Origin: Bog-756 sp963727075
GTDB lineage: Bacteria > Actinomycetota > Acidimicrobiia > Acidimicrobiales > RAAP-2
Assembly: GCA_963727075.1 (NCBI GenBank)
Contig: CAVSET010000006.1
Span: forward strand, 1,612,001 to 1,676,000
DNA: 64,000 nt
Direction of reading: 5' to 3'
How positions within the stretch are numbered: position 1 is the stretch's first letter; each line of letters starts with the position of its first letter. Position numbers and translations under genes: made by a program. The notes under the pieces were generated by a model, which had not been told where the DNA came from, did no database searches, and saw only the letters and a program-made list of their open reading frames with translations. Of this stretch, positions 1-8,825 are shown in pieces.

Positions 1-103
1 CGACCTTCGCCGGGCGTGGGAACGCAAGTCTCGAGATCCGGACCTCGCCGTGTTCGCCGAGCTGGTCGCACCCGAAGCCAACGCAGACGAAGCCCATGAC
101 TGA
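1..103 (+). CDS. C-terminal end of an upstream gene (probably the partner nuclease of the next helicase)
   Basis: The frame starting at base 2 is open to a TGA at 101-103 and gives about 33 residues rich in charged amino acids, ending in EAHD. It overlaps the next gene's ATG by 8 bases, which indicates a translationally coupled operon. In actinobacteria the gene before an AddA-like helicase is usually a PD-(D/E)XK or AddB/AdnA-type nuclease subunit. That identity is inferred only from context; the visible residues carry no diagnostic motif. Confidence 0.55.
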   Translation, partial: DLRRAWERKSRDPDLAVFAELVAPEANADEAHD

Positions 104-3100
104 AGCTCCACCACCCGACCAGCCGGCCCGTGACCGGATCGTCAACGATCTCGGTTCCACCCTGTTCGTCGAGGCCGGGGCGGGGTCGGGCAAGACCACT
201 GCCCTGGTCGACCGGGTCGTGGCCCTGGTCACGTCGGGTGCGATCGCGCTGGATTCCATCGCCGCCATCACCTTCACCGACAAGGCGGCGGCCGAGCTCC
301 GGGATCGGCTCCGACAAGAGCTGGAGCAGGGCGCCGGGAACAACCGGGATGACGATGCCGGCGCCCGCTGTCGGGCCGCTTTGGAGCAGCTCGACGGGGC
401 CGCCATCGGGACGCTGCACTCGTTCGCCCAGCGGATCCTCTCGGAGCACCCGATCGAGGCGGGCCTTCCGCCCCGGGTCGAAGTGGTCGACGAGGTCAGC
501 TCGGATGTCGCCTTCGACCGGCGCTGGGCGGCGTTCCGCGACGGTTTGCTGGCCGAGCCGGGCCACGAGCGGACGATCCTCCTGCTGGTGGCCTCGGGAG
601 TGCCCTTCGACGCGCTCCGGACCCTGGCCCGCACGTTCAACGACAATTGGGACCTGGTCGCCGAGCGCGTGCCCGAGGCGGCGCCCGCCCCACCCGACGC
701 TCGCACCCTGCTCCGACCCGAGCTCGACGAGCTCGACGAGATCTGTGCCGAACAGTGCCGCGATCCCGACGACGCCTTCCGGCGCGGCCTCGACGACCTC
801 GCCGACTATGTGTCCGCTCTGAGGGCGATACCGGACGAGGTCGACCTCCTCGAAGCACTCCCCGGGGGGCCGCAACCCACCCCCTCCTTCAAGCTCGGGA
901 ACAAAGGCCGCCAGGCGTCGTTCCCATCGGACATCAACGAGCTCCGGACGCGTGTGCGGGAGGTCGGCGAGCGTCTCGAGGAGGTCCGAACGTCGGTGGC
1001 CAACGCCTGTGTGGAGAGCCTCTGCTGTGCCCTCCGGGCGTTCACCCTCAACGCCGCCGAGGAACGCCGGCGACAGGGGCAGCTCGAGTTCCATGACCTG
1101 CTCGTCATGGCCCGCAGCCTCCTGCGCGACACCCGGGTCGGGCCCGCCGTCCGAGCGCGGCTCCATGCCCGGTACCGGCGGCTCCTGCTCGACGAGTTCC
1201 AGGACACCGACCCCATCCAGATCGAACTGGCGGTACGGATCGCCGGGTCGGAGCCGGGACACGAAGACGCCGGAACCGCCCGGTGGGACGCCGTTCCAGT
1301 CACCCCGGGCCAGCTGTTCTTCGTCGGCGATCCCAAGCAGTCGATCTACCGGTTCCGTCGGGCCGACATCTCGATGTTCCTGATGGCTGCGACCCGATTC
1401 AGCTCCGACGGTGGGGCCGTGGCGTTGACCGCGAACTTCCGTACGGTCCGGCCCGTCATCGAGTGGGTGAACGAGACCTTGGGCCGCCTCATCGACGAGC
1501 CGGGCCGCGATGACCTCGCCGTTCCGTCCCAACCCCGCTACGTGGCCCTCGACTGGGTTCGAACCGGACCACCGAGCGGACCGCCGGTGGCCGTCGTCGG
1601 CTCGGCGGAGCATCCGAAGTCGACGTTGGCCGACGAGCTTCGGGCGGCGGAGGCCGCGGACATCGCGGCCGCGGTGGCCCAGGCGGTCAACGAGGGGTGG
1701 AGCGTGAGCGACGGCCCGGACGGGTGGAGGCCTGCCCGCCTCGGTGACATCACCATCCTCGTTCCCGCCCGCACCTCGTTGCCGTTCTTGGAGGACGCCC
1801 TGGACGGGCTGGGGATCCCCTACCGGGCCGAATCGAGCTCCCTCGTTTACTCCTCCCGGGCGGTCCGGGACCTGCTGATGGTGCTCCGGGCGGTGGCCGA
1901 TCCCACCAATCAGCTCCATCTGGTCTCGGCGCTGCGTACACCGCTGTTCGCCTGCGGTGACGACGACCTCTTCCGATTCCGGTGGGAGCGCCATGGCCGT
2001 TGGAGCTACCTCGTCGATCAGCCCGACTCGGTCCCGTCCGACGATCCCGTGCGCGTCGGCCTCGACTACCTGCGCGCCCTCCACGACGAGCGGCACTGGC
2101 TGGCACCCTCCGAGTTGCTCGACCGGATCAGTCGGGATCGCCGCGCCATGGACCTGGGATTCGCGGAGGGGCGCCCCCGCGATGTCTGGCGCCGGCTTCG
2201 TTTCGTGATCGATCAGGCCCGGTCATGGAACGAGGCGACCGGAGGCAACCTCCGCCAGTACTTGGGCTGGGTGGACATGCAGACGGCCGAGGGTGCCCGC
2301 GTGGCCGAGGCCGTGTTGCCCGAGACCGACGACGACGCGGTCCGGATCATGACCATCCACAGCGCCAAGGGGCTCGAGTTCCCGATCGCCGTGGTCTCGG
2401 GAATGTCCACCGTCCCGCAGGGCCGGCGGGCCAAAGCCGACGTGGTGTTCCCACCGACGGGAGGTGTCGGCTACCGCGTCGGCCGGAGCGTGAAGACGGT
2501 CGAGTACGAGGAATGGGCCCCGATCGACGAGCAGATGGGACTGCACGAACGGATCCGGTTGCTCTATGTGGCCTGTACCCGGGCTCGGGACCACCTTCTC
2601 GTCTCCTTGCACCGCAAGGCCCGGGCCAGGCCCCCCACCGCGGAGGGGCGCACCAACGCCGAGCTTCTGGTCGCCGGCATGGAGGGCCGGCTGGAGGACG
2701 TGCCGGACCTCGGCGAGCAGTCCGAGGGCCTGGACGTCGTCGAGCTGGCGACGCCTCCACCGCCGCTGGCCAAGGCCGAGTGGGAGGACCTTCGTGAGAG
2801 CGCCCTCCGTCACGCCAGCCGACCGACCACGGTGTCGGCCAGCTCGCTGACCGAAGAGGGCGAGCCCGACGTCGAGGAGGAGCCGGACGACGCCGGCCTC
2901 CAGAAGCGACCGCGCGACCTCGACCTGCCCCCCTGGCTGAAGGGGCGGTACGGAACGGCGGTCGGTCGCGCCGTCCACGGCGTCCTCCAGACGATCGATC
3001 TCGCCTCTGGCCAGGGCTTGGATGCCGCGGTGGCGGCCCAGTGCGAGGCCGAGGCCATCATCGACCGAGCCGGAGACGTCCGACAGCTGGTCGGCTACGC

Positions 3101-3470
3101 CCTGGCCTCGCCGTCGGTGCAGGAGGCGGCGGGCCGTCCCCACTGGCGCGAGGTCTACACCTGTGTCCCGCTGGGGGGGCGGCAGCTCGAGGGCTACATC
3201 GACCTGCTCTACAGGAGCTCGGAGGGCCTGGTGGTGGTGGACTACAAGACGGCCGGCACCTCCGACCGGGACGAGCTCGGGGAACGGGTGACCGGGTACA
3301 CCATGCAGGGCGCTTCCTATGCGCTGACCGTGTCGGAGTCGACGGCGGAACCGGTCGTCCGCATGACGTTCGTCTTCCTCACGCCGGAGGGCCCGGTCGA
3401 GATGTCCGTCCCGCACCTCGACGACGCCATCGACACGGTGTGCTCGCTCCTCGCCGCGCCAGCCGTGTGA
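96..3470 (+). CDS. UvrD/AddA-family ATP-dependent helicase-nuclease
   Basis: This is an intact 1124-residue protein. It shows a Walker A P-loop near residues 26-35 (EAGAGSGKTT), a Walker B/motif II DEFQDTD near 364, motif III GDPKQSIYRF near 411, motif V/VI elements TIHSAKGLEFP near 753 and LYVACTRARD near 825, and a C-terminal RecB-like nuclease motif (GYIDLLY...VVVDYKTA) near 1032-1052. This order is that of AddA/RecB subunits, which unwind and resect double-strand DNA ends for recombination and limit linear foreign DNA. The ATG overlaps the stop of the preceding gene, so it is probably the second subunit of a two-gene AddAB/AdnAB-like complex. I cannot tell AddA from AdnB by eye. Confidence 0.9.
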   Translation: MTEAPPPDQPARDRIVNDLGSTLFVEAGAGSGKTTALVDRVVALVTSGAIALDSIAAITFTDKAAAELRDRLRQELEQGAGNNRDDDAGARCRAALEQLDGAAIGTLHSFAQRILSEHPIEAGLPPRVEVVDEVSSDVAFDRRWAAFRDGLLAEPGHERTILLLVASGVPFDALRTLARTFNDNWDLVAERVPEAAPAPPDARTLLRPELDELDEICAEQCRDPDDAFRRGLDDLADYVSALRAIPDEVDLLEALPGGPQPTPSFKLGNKGRQASFPSDINELRTRVREVGERLEEVRTSVANACVESLCCALRAFTLNAAEERRRQGQLEFHDLLVMARSLLRDTRVGPAVRARLHARYRRLLLDEFQDTDPIQIELAVRIAGSEPGHEDAGTARWDAVPVTPGQLFFVGDPKQSIYRFRRADISMFLMAATRFSSDGGAVALTANFRTVRPVIEWVNETLGRLIDEPGRDDLAVPSQPRYVALDWVRTGPPSGPPVAVVGSAEHPKSTLADELRAAEAADIAAAVAQAVNEGWSVSDGPDGWRPARLGDITILVPARTSLPFLEDALDGLGIPYRAESSSLVYSSRAVRDLLMVLRAVADPTNQLHLVSALRTPLFACGDDDLFRFRWERHGRWSYLVDQPDSVPSDDPVRVGLDYLRALHDERHWLAPSELLDRISRDRRAMDLGFAEGRPRDVWRRLRFVIDQARSWNEATGGNLRQYLGWVDMQTAEGARVAEAVLPETDDDAVRIMTIHSAKGLEFPIAVVSGMSTVPQGRRAKADVVFPPTGGVGYRVGRSVKTVEYEEWAPIDEQMGLHERIRLLYVACTRARDHLLVSLHRKARARPPTAEGRTNAELLVAGMEGRLEDVPDLGEQSEGLDVVELATPPPPLAKAEWEDLRESALRHASRPTTVSASSLTEEGEPDVEEEPDDAGLQKRPRDLDLPPWLKGRYGTAVGRAVHGVLQTIDLASGQGLDAAVAAQCEAEAIIDRAGDVRQLVGYALASPSVQEAAGRPHWREVYTCVPLGGRQLEGYIDLLYRSSEGLVVVDYKTAGTSDRDELGERVTGYTMQGASYALTVSESTAEPVVRMTFVFLTPEGPVEMSVPHLDDAIDTVCSLLAAPAV

Positions 3471-3587
3471 CATGGGAGTCAGGGATCACCACCACGATGC
3501 AGCATCAACCCCCCTCGCGCCCGGAGGTGCTATCAAAGTGTCAGGTCATGCCCGACCCCGGGCAGGTGAGAGCCCCGAGGGGGAACC

Positions 3588-4187
3588 ATGGGACAACTGT
3601 TGGCGACCGTGTACGCGGCCACGTCGGGGGGAGGAGTCGTCGTCTTCGTCCTGGTGGCCTTCGCCTTCTACATCCTGGTGGCGCTGGGCACGTACGGGAC
3701 GTACCTGAAGGCCGGGACTTATGGCGAGCCGGCCTGGGCGGCCTTCGTCCCCGTCTACAACTTCATCGTCCTCTTGAGGGTGGCCGGCCGCCCGAAGACG
3801 TGGGCCTGGTTCCTACTGCTGGTCATCGTCCCTTACGTAGGCTCCCTCGCCTTCCTGGTCGTCTACATCATCGTGGCCAACGACATCTCCAAGAGCTTCG
3901 GGCACGGGGCGGGCTTCACCGTGGGGCTCGTGCTGCTGTCGGTGATCTTCTGGTACATCCTCTGGCTCGGGTCGAGCACCTATCGCGGTCCGGCCGGCCC
4001 GGCCGGCAATGCCTCGGCCACCTTCGGCACCCCGTACTCGGGCGGGTACCCACCGGCGCAGTCCGGGTATCCCCCCCAAGGCGGGTACCCGCCCCCCGGC
4101 CAGGCCCCGGCCCCACCGCCGCCTCCGCCCGCCTACCCGCCGGACCAGCCGCCGCCTCCGCCCGGGCAGATGCCCCCGCTCCAATAG
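3588..4187 (+). CDS. DUF5684-like membrane protein with proline-rich tail
   Basis: This is a 199-residue protein with a good ribosome binding site (GAGGGGGA) just before ATG 3588. Hydrophobic segments lie at about residues 15-37, 72-95 and 107-126, with a shorter one near 50-62. The order of small hydrophobic blocks with a PAWAAFVPVYN-type loop matches the small actinobacterial DUF5684 family. From about residue 133 the protein becomes a Gly/Pro/Tyr-rich low-complexity tail (repeated GGYPP-like units, then polyproline), probably cytoplasmic and disordered. The function of the family is unknown. It stands alone between the helicase and a convergent minus-strand operon. Confidence 0.75.
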   Translation: MGQLLATVYAATSGGGVVVFVLVAFAFYILVALGTYGTYLKAGTYGEPAWAAFVPVYNFIVLLRVAGRPKTWAWFLLLVIVPYVGSLAFLVVYIIVANDISKSFGHGAGFTVGLVLLSVIFWYILWLGSSTYRGPAGPAGNASATFGTPYSGGYPPAQSGYPPQGGYPPPGQAPAPPPPPPAYPPDQPPPPPGQMPPLQ

Positions 4188-4188
4188 G

Positions 4189-4468
4189 TCAGACCGGGCC
4201 GGCCGTTTCTCGCAGGCCCGCCGGCACGGCTTCGAGCGTACCCAGGATGGCCTCGGCCAGGGCCCGGGCCGAGGCCGCGTCGAGCTCGACCGCCACCCTG
4301 GCGTCCGCTCCCCGCGACGGATTGAGGAAGTCGATGTTCAAGCGTGTGATCGTCGCGGGCGTGGACCGGATGGTCGAAGTAGACGGTGGCGTCCGATACG
4401 GGGAACCACCCGTCCGCCCCTTTACCGCTCCCGGTCAGGGTGAGCGTCGTGGTCTGGTAGGTGCACAT
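4189..4468 (-). pseudogene. DUF6295-like small protein, frameshifted
   Basis: The gene starts at ATG 4468 after a strong GGGAGG site and reads MCTYQTTTLTLTGSGKG, then GWFPVSDATVYFDHPVHA, a pattern I recall as the actinobacterial DUF6295 family. After DDHT the frame changes: the continuation NIDFLNPSRGADARVAVEL, then a helical Ala/Glu-rich end, lies in another frame and stops at 4191. One extra base near 4346 would explain it. The gene follows the hydrolase by only 12 bases, so it is the last gene of the minus-strand operon. Function unknown. The intact residues on both sides suggest a very recent lesion or a base-calling error. Confidence 0.7.
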
Positions 4469-4480
4469 GGCGGACCTCCC

Positions 4481-5220
4481 TCAGTCCGTGGCCAGATAGC
4501 GGCCGAAGAAATCCCAGATCGCCTGCCAACCCTCGTCGGCCGCCTCCGGGCGGTAGGCCGGCCGGTCGACGGCGAAGAAGGCATGCCCGGCCCCGTCGTA
4601 ACTGCGGAACTCGAACTCCTTGCCCGCATCACTCAAGGCCTTCTCGAGCTCCCTCACCTCGTCCGGCGCCGGGTACTGGTCGTCGGCGCCGAACAGGCCG
4701 AGCAGCGGGCAGCGCAGATCCTTGGCCAGATGGACGATGGGCTTGACCTTGAGCGCCACGCCCTCCGGTGGCGCGGCGACCACGAAGGCCCCGTAGCAGT
4801 CGACGGCGGCGTCGAGGTCCGAGTCTGCAGGCGGCCAGGAACGACTGCCGGCCACCCGAGCAGTACCCGATGGTCCCCACCTTGCCGTTGGAGGACGGCA
4901 AGTGAGCGGCAGGTACGGGCGGCTCCGCCGACGTCGCCGACCAGACGGGCGTCGGGCACCCCACCCGGCGGCCCGGGCGGCGGCGGCGGCGTCGTCGGGG
5001 CTCGCCCCCGGCGCCTCTCGCCAGTAGAGGTTCGGGCAGATGGCCAGATAGCCGCGGGAGGCGAATTTCCGGGTGATCTCCTTGGTCTCCGCGTCCTAGC
5101 CCGGGCATGTGGTGGATGACCACCACCCCACCGGCCGGACTCCTCGTCGAGCGGTTGGGCCAGGTACGCCTCGATGGCGTCACCGCCCTGGCCCTCGATC
5201 TGGACCGTCTCGGCTCTCAT
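4481..5220 (-). pseudogene. dienelactone hydrolase family protein, multiple frameshifts
   Basis: Pieces of an alpha/beta hydrolase lie in order in three frames: MRAETVQIEGQGGDAIEAYL, then GGVVVIHHMPGLG, EITRKFASRGYLAICPNLYW, GKVGTIGYCSGGRQSFLAA, and FVVAAPPEGVALKVKP to the stop at 4481. The family catalytic triad is visible: Cys in GYCSGG, Asp in FGADDQ and His in YDGAGHAF. About five frame changes, all of the same sense, are needed in 740 bases. Family members cleave dienelactones or related esters in aromatic degradation. The start is taken at ATG 5220; an alternative ATG at 5233 has the better ribosome site (GAGGAGGG) but is out of frame. Third gene of the operon. Confidence 0.75.
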
Positions 5221-5261
5221 CGCCTCGTGCCATGGCTGATCCCTCCTCGTCGTCGTCGGCG

Positions 5262-5819
5262 TCATCGGCTGCCTCGGCTCTGGCTCCGTGCCTGGGCCGA
5301 TGGACGCGCCCTCGTATGTGCGCCCTTGGCCGGTGCCGGGCCCGCACCCCGGTCGAGCTCGAAACGGGCCTCGCGCAAGCGGGTGGCCTTGATCGTCCGT
5401 TCCGCCCGGAACGCCCCGATGCGACGAAGTGTGTCGTCCAACCGATCGAGCAGGCTGGTCGTTGGCGTCGATGGCGTCGTCCAGCAGCTGCCGCCGCCGA
5501 GCCGGCGGTGGTGTCACCCCGACGGTACTCGGAGCGCACCCGGTCGAGCACGTCGATGTCCTCGGTGTCGAGGACCACCCGCACCTCGGCCAGCGAGAAG
5601 CCCAGCAGCTCCTGCAGGTCCTTGATGCGCGAGGCCCGGGCCATGTCGGTCGGCGTGTAGAGCCGCTCGCCCCGGCCGCGGTAGCTGCTGGGGCGATCGA
5701 GCCCCAGCTCCTCCCAGTAGCGCAGGGTTCGCGTGGTGAGCCCGGTCAGCTTGGCCACCTCGCCGATGCGCAGGACAACATCGGGCTCCCGGTGGGTCGC
5801 CGACGCCGCTCGAGGTCAT
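5262..5819 (-). pseudogene. MerR-family transcriptional regulator, frameshifted
   Basis: The helix-turn-helix core is clear: LRIGEVAKLTGLTTRTLRYW, then GLDRPSSYRGRGERLYTP and a DLQELLGFSLAEVRVVL segment, followed by a coiled-coil-like part (DDAIDAND, RLDDTLRRIGAFRAERTIKA) in other frames, ending at a TGA at 5264. At least three frame changes are needed, including one between the ATG at 5819 and the HTH. ATG 5819 overlaps the inferred stop of the transporter as ATGA, and the hydrolase follows immediately. It is probably the local regulator of the transporter-hydrolase operon. No effector-binding cysteines were seen in the C-terminal half, so a metal sensor is unlikely. Confidence 0.75.
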
Positions 5820-7608
5820 CCCGCTTCCACCGGCTCGGCGAGGCCGCTCCCGACACGCCTTCGGTCTCTGCTTCGGCTCGGAGTACACGTAGCGCCCACC
5901 GCGGAGCCACGACGCGCCGGCGGCCAGCAGGCTGGCCACGATGGCGAAGTCGAGGGCGGCATGCAAGCCCGGCCCGGAAGGGTGCGCTGATCAAGCCGGG
6001 GAAGAAGCGGCGCCCGGTGAGGGCGTGCCTGCTGGGCCGCCGAGAGCTGGGCCAGCGCATGGGGACCGATCAGGTGCAGCGACGGGGTCGTAGCCGAGGA
6101 AGGCGGCGAACAGCGTGGACACCGGGGACAGATGCGCGGCGTGCTCGGCCACGTCCGGGGGCACGCCGTGGGCGGTCAGCCCGTGGAGGAGGTTCTCGGG
6201 GAGCGACGACATCAGCCCGACGATCATCAGGGTGAAGAAGATCCCGATCGAGAAGCACCTGCGCCGAATTCTGGAAGGTGGTGTTCATGCCGGACCCTGC
6301 CCCCCGGTGCTGGGCAGGCAGGCTGTTCATCACGCCGGCCCGGTTGGGCGAGCCGAAGGCAGCCATGAACAAGCCGGTGAGGAACAGACAGCAGCGCCGA
6401 ACACCCAGTAGGGGAAGTCGACCGGCAACAGCTCGAGCAGCGCAAAGCAGAGGGCGGCGCCGAGCATGCCGCCGGTGGCGAACGGCCGGGCCCCGATACC
6501 GGTCGGAGAGGATGCCCGAGACCGGGCCGGAGATGAGGAACCCCAGAGTGAGCGGGAGCATGGCGATCCCGGCCCACAGGGGAGTCACACTGAAGGCGTA
6601 GCCGTGGAGGGGGAGCCAGATCCCCTGCAGCCAGATGATCAGCATGAACATCAGGCCGCCCCGGCTGAGCGCGGCGAGGAAGCTGGCCACGACCCCGGAG
6701 GTGAAGGCCCGGATCCGGAACAGCTGGAGGCGGAACATCGGTTCGGGCACGCGGGTCTCGATGAAGCAGAAGGCGAACAGCAACACGATCCCCCCGACGA
6801 GGAAGGAGATCACGAGTGGGCTGGTCCAACCCATGACGTGGTGGCCGTAGGGCTCGATGCCGTAGGTGATGCCCACCATGACGAGGATGAGTCCGACGGC
6901 GAAGGTGATGTTCCCCGGCCAGTCGATCCGGGCCGGACGGCGGGGACTGGTCTCGTGCAGTTTGAAATAGCCGAGGACGGTGGCGAACAGCCCGACGGGC
7001 ACGGACACCAGGAAGATCAGCCGCCAGTTGATCGGGGCCAACACGCCACCGAGGACCAGCCCGATGAACGTCCCGCTGAAGGCGGCCGCCTGGTTCACTC
7101 CGAGGGCCATCCCCCGCTGGTTGCCGGGGAAGACGTCGGTGAGGATGGCGGCCGAGTTGGCCATCAGCATGGCCGCACCGACGCCCTGGAAGATGCGCAT
7201 GGTGATCAGCCAATCGCCGGCCGCGTGTCCGGTCATCCAGGTGATGCTCAGCAGCAGGGAGAAGAAGGTGAACACGGCGAAGCCTAGGTTGTAGGTCCGC
7301 ACCCGTCCGTAGATGTCGCCCATGCGACCGAGGCTCACCACCAGCACGCTGGTGACGACCAGGAAGCCGAGGATCATCCACAACAGGTAGAAGGTGTTGC
7401 CGGGCTGCAGCGGGTCGAGACCGATACCCCGGAAGATGTCGGGCAGGGCGATGAGCACGATCGAGCCGTCGATGGTGGCCATGAGCATCCCGAGGGTCGA
7501 GATGAACAGCGCCATCCACTTGTAGTTGTGCGGCAGCGCGATGTCCTGCCCGACAGGGTGGGCCGCCCGACCCGGGCCCGCCGTCTTGACCTCGGGCACC
7601 ACCGTCAT
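5816..7608 (-). pseudogene. MFS drug/solute exporter of the 14-helix (DHA2/EmrB-QacA) type, frameshifted in its last third
   Basis: ATG 7608 opens a frame of about 390 clean residues with 10-11 hydrophobic helices. An early MALFISTLGMLMATIDGSIV stretch is the hallmark first helix of EmrB/QacA-type proton antiporters, followed by GRMGDIYGRVR in the loop after helix 2. From SDRYRG (about 6490) the protein continues by switching frames at least five times: GARPFATGGMLGAALCF, GMNTTFQNSAQVL, LMIVGLMSSLPENLLHG, ALTGRRFFPGLISAPF and LDFAIVASLLAAGASWL, ending GLAEPVEAG at TGA 5816-5818. It exports drugs or small organics across the membrane. First gene of the operon; the regulator begins inside its stop codon. 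Confidence 0.8.
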
Positions 7609-7717
7609 GGCTGCGTCACGATCGTCCTCACCATTTGCTCACGGCGAATCGCTTCCTCGTGGTCCCTGGCGGCTGTCCGGCGCTCGGTACGGCCCCTCAC
7701 CCGCACGGCAATCTATG

Positions 7718-7733
7718 TTAACGCTTACGTCAA
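7718..7733. promoter_or_regulatory. candidate MerR operator upstream of the MFS-MerR-hydrolase operon
   Basis: On the minus strand the sequence is TTGACGTAAGCGTTAA, an imperfect palindrome of half-sites TTRACGY separated by two bases. It lies 110 bases upstream of the transporter start in an otherwise AT-enriched patch. MerR-type regulators of acyl-CoA and aromatic catabolism (LiuR-like) bind sites of closely similar form. The assignment to the MerR gene three kilobases away is inference. Confidence 0.5.
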
Positions 7734-7803
7734 TCACGGATGCGGGCCGATCCGACGGCCGGAACCACCGATCCGGGGTCCGGGTGGCTTAACGTTCCCA
7801 CCA

Positions 7804-8664
7804 GTGACCTCCCCCATCAACCCGGATCACCGACGGTGGCGCCGCCGGTGCCGGCGCCGTCCGACCTGCGCCGGGGCGCTCGCCCTGGTGGCCGTGGTGG
7901 CCACGGCGTGCGGCTCCGACCTCCTCGGGCCGGCCTCCACGTCCACCGCACCCGCTGCCGTCACCAGCACCACCTCGACGGCCGCTCCGCTGAACGGCGA
8001 GGTGGCGGTGGCCTTCCCTGTCGTGGCCTGCACCACGGCCTATGGCACCCCCCTCCCCAGCCAGGCATGGAAGCCGTCCATCCTGCTGGCACCGATACCG
8101 ACCGCGCTGGTGGGCAAGGTCGAGTTCTACACCGACGGAACGCGCACGCTCGTGGCCCCGAGCGGTTGGTCGTGCACGGAGAGCACCGCGTCGGACGGTG
8201 CCATCGATCTGGCCGTCCTCCCCTCCGGCAACCAGAACCCGCCGGCCGCGGCCTCGCCGCCCGCCGGAACCGAGGGCGTCTTCGCCACCTTCGACAACAC
8301 CGGCAACTCGGCCGGTGTCGGCCTGGTCTGCCTGTTCTTCACCCTCCCCTCGTGGCAACAGGACGAGGCCGATTGCCGCGCCCCGAAGCCGCAAGGCGAA
8401 CAGACCTCGATGCCCACGCCCGACGTGGCCTCGGTGTCGGACCCCGCCGGCGTGATCGGCAGCCTGGCCGGATCGGGCGGTCTCCATGCCGTCACCGGCG
8501 CGGTGATCTTCCCCCAGGTGATGCCGGCGGTGACCCAGGGGGCGAGCATCGCGGTGGCGGTGGAGTCCTGCTCGCTCGCCGACGCCACACTGTGCCCCAC
8601 GGTGCTCTCCGACTTCGAGGTGCGGGAGTTCCCGGTGCCTTCGGCGAACGGCTCGTTCCGGTGA
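7804..8664 (+). CDS. secreted lipoprotein of unknown function
   Basis: A 286-residue protein is read from GTG 7804; the open frame extends further 5' but that part is not protein-like. The start is followed by an Arg-rich n-region (RRWRRRCRRR), a hydrophobic stretch ALALVAVVATAC with a lipobox Cys, and a Thr/Ser/Ala-rich linker, the classic layout of an actinobacterial lipoprotein. The mature part has about five cysteines, beta-type composition and no motif I recognise. It is transcribed away from the transporter operon, so the 7609-7803 gap holds promoters for both. Function unknown; cell-surface location inferred. Confidence 0.65.
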   Translation: MTSPINPDHRRWRRRCRRRPTCAGALALVAVVATACGSDLLGPASTSTAPAAVTSTTSTAAPLNGEVAVAFPVVACTTAYGTPLPSQAWKPSILLAPIPTALVGKVEFYTDGTRTLVAPSGWSCTESTASDGAIDLAVLPSGNQNPPAAASPPAGTEGVFATFDNTGNSAGVGLVCLFFTLPSWQQDEADCRAPKPQGEQTSMPTPDVASVSDPAGVIGSLAGSGGLHAVTGAVIFPQVMPAVTQGASIAVAVESCSLADATLCPTVLSDFEVREFPVPSANGSFR

Positions 8665-8825
8665 CTCCACCCGATTTTTGGGCAGGTCAGACCCGATTAA
8701 TTCACTCCTCGCTGCGGTATGCACACCCAGCGCGAACTTAGTTGACGCCGCCGCATCGGGAACCGTAGGTTCGCCCCGCCGGCACCCTTTCGGTGACGGT
8801 TGCAGGGCCGGATTGGAGGCAGGCC

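Noticed and set aside
1555..1575. GGTTCGAACC-like sequence resembling a tRNA T-loop.
   Set aside because: It lies inside the AddA-like coding region, and no acceptor stem or anticodon arm can be folded around it.
2223..5119. Long open frames of 416 and 692 codons (minus strand 2223-3473, plus strand 3041-5119).
   Set aside because: They overlap well-supported genes, have Arg/Pro/Gly-rich GC-driven composition, no family motif and no ribosome site; they are shadows of the AddA-like gene and its neighbours.
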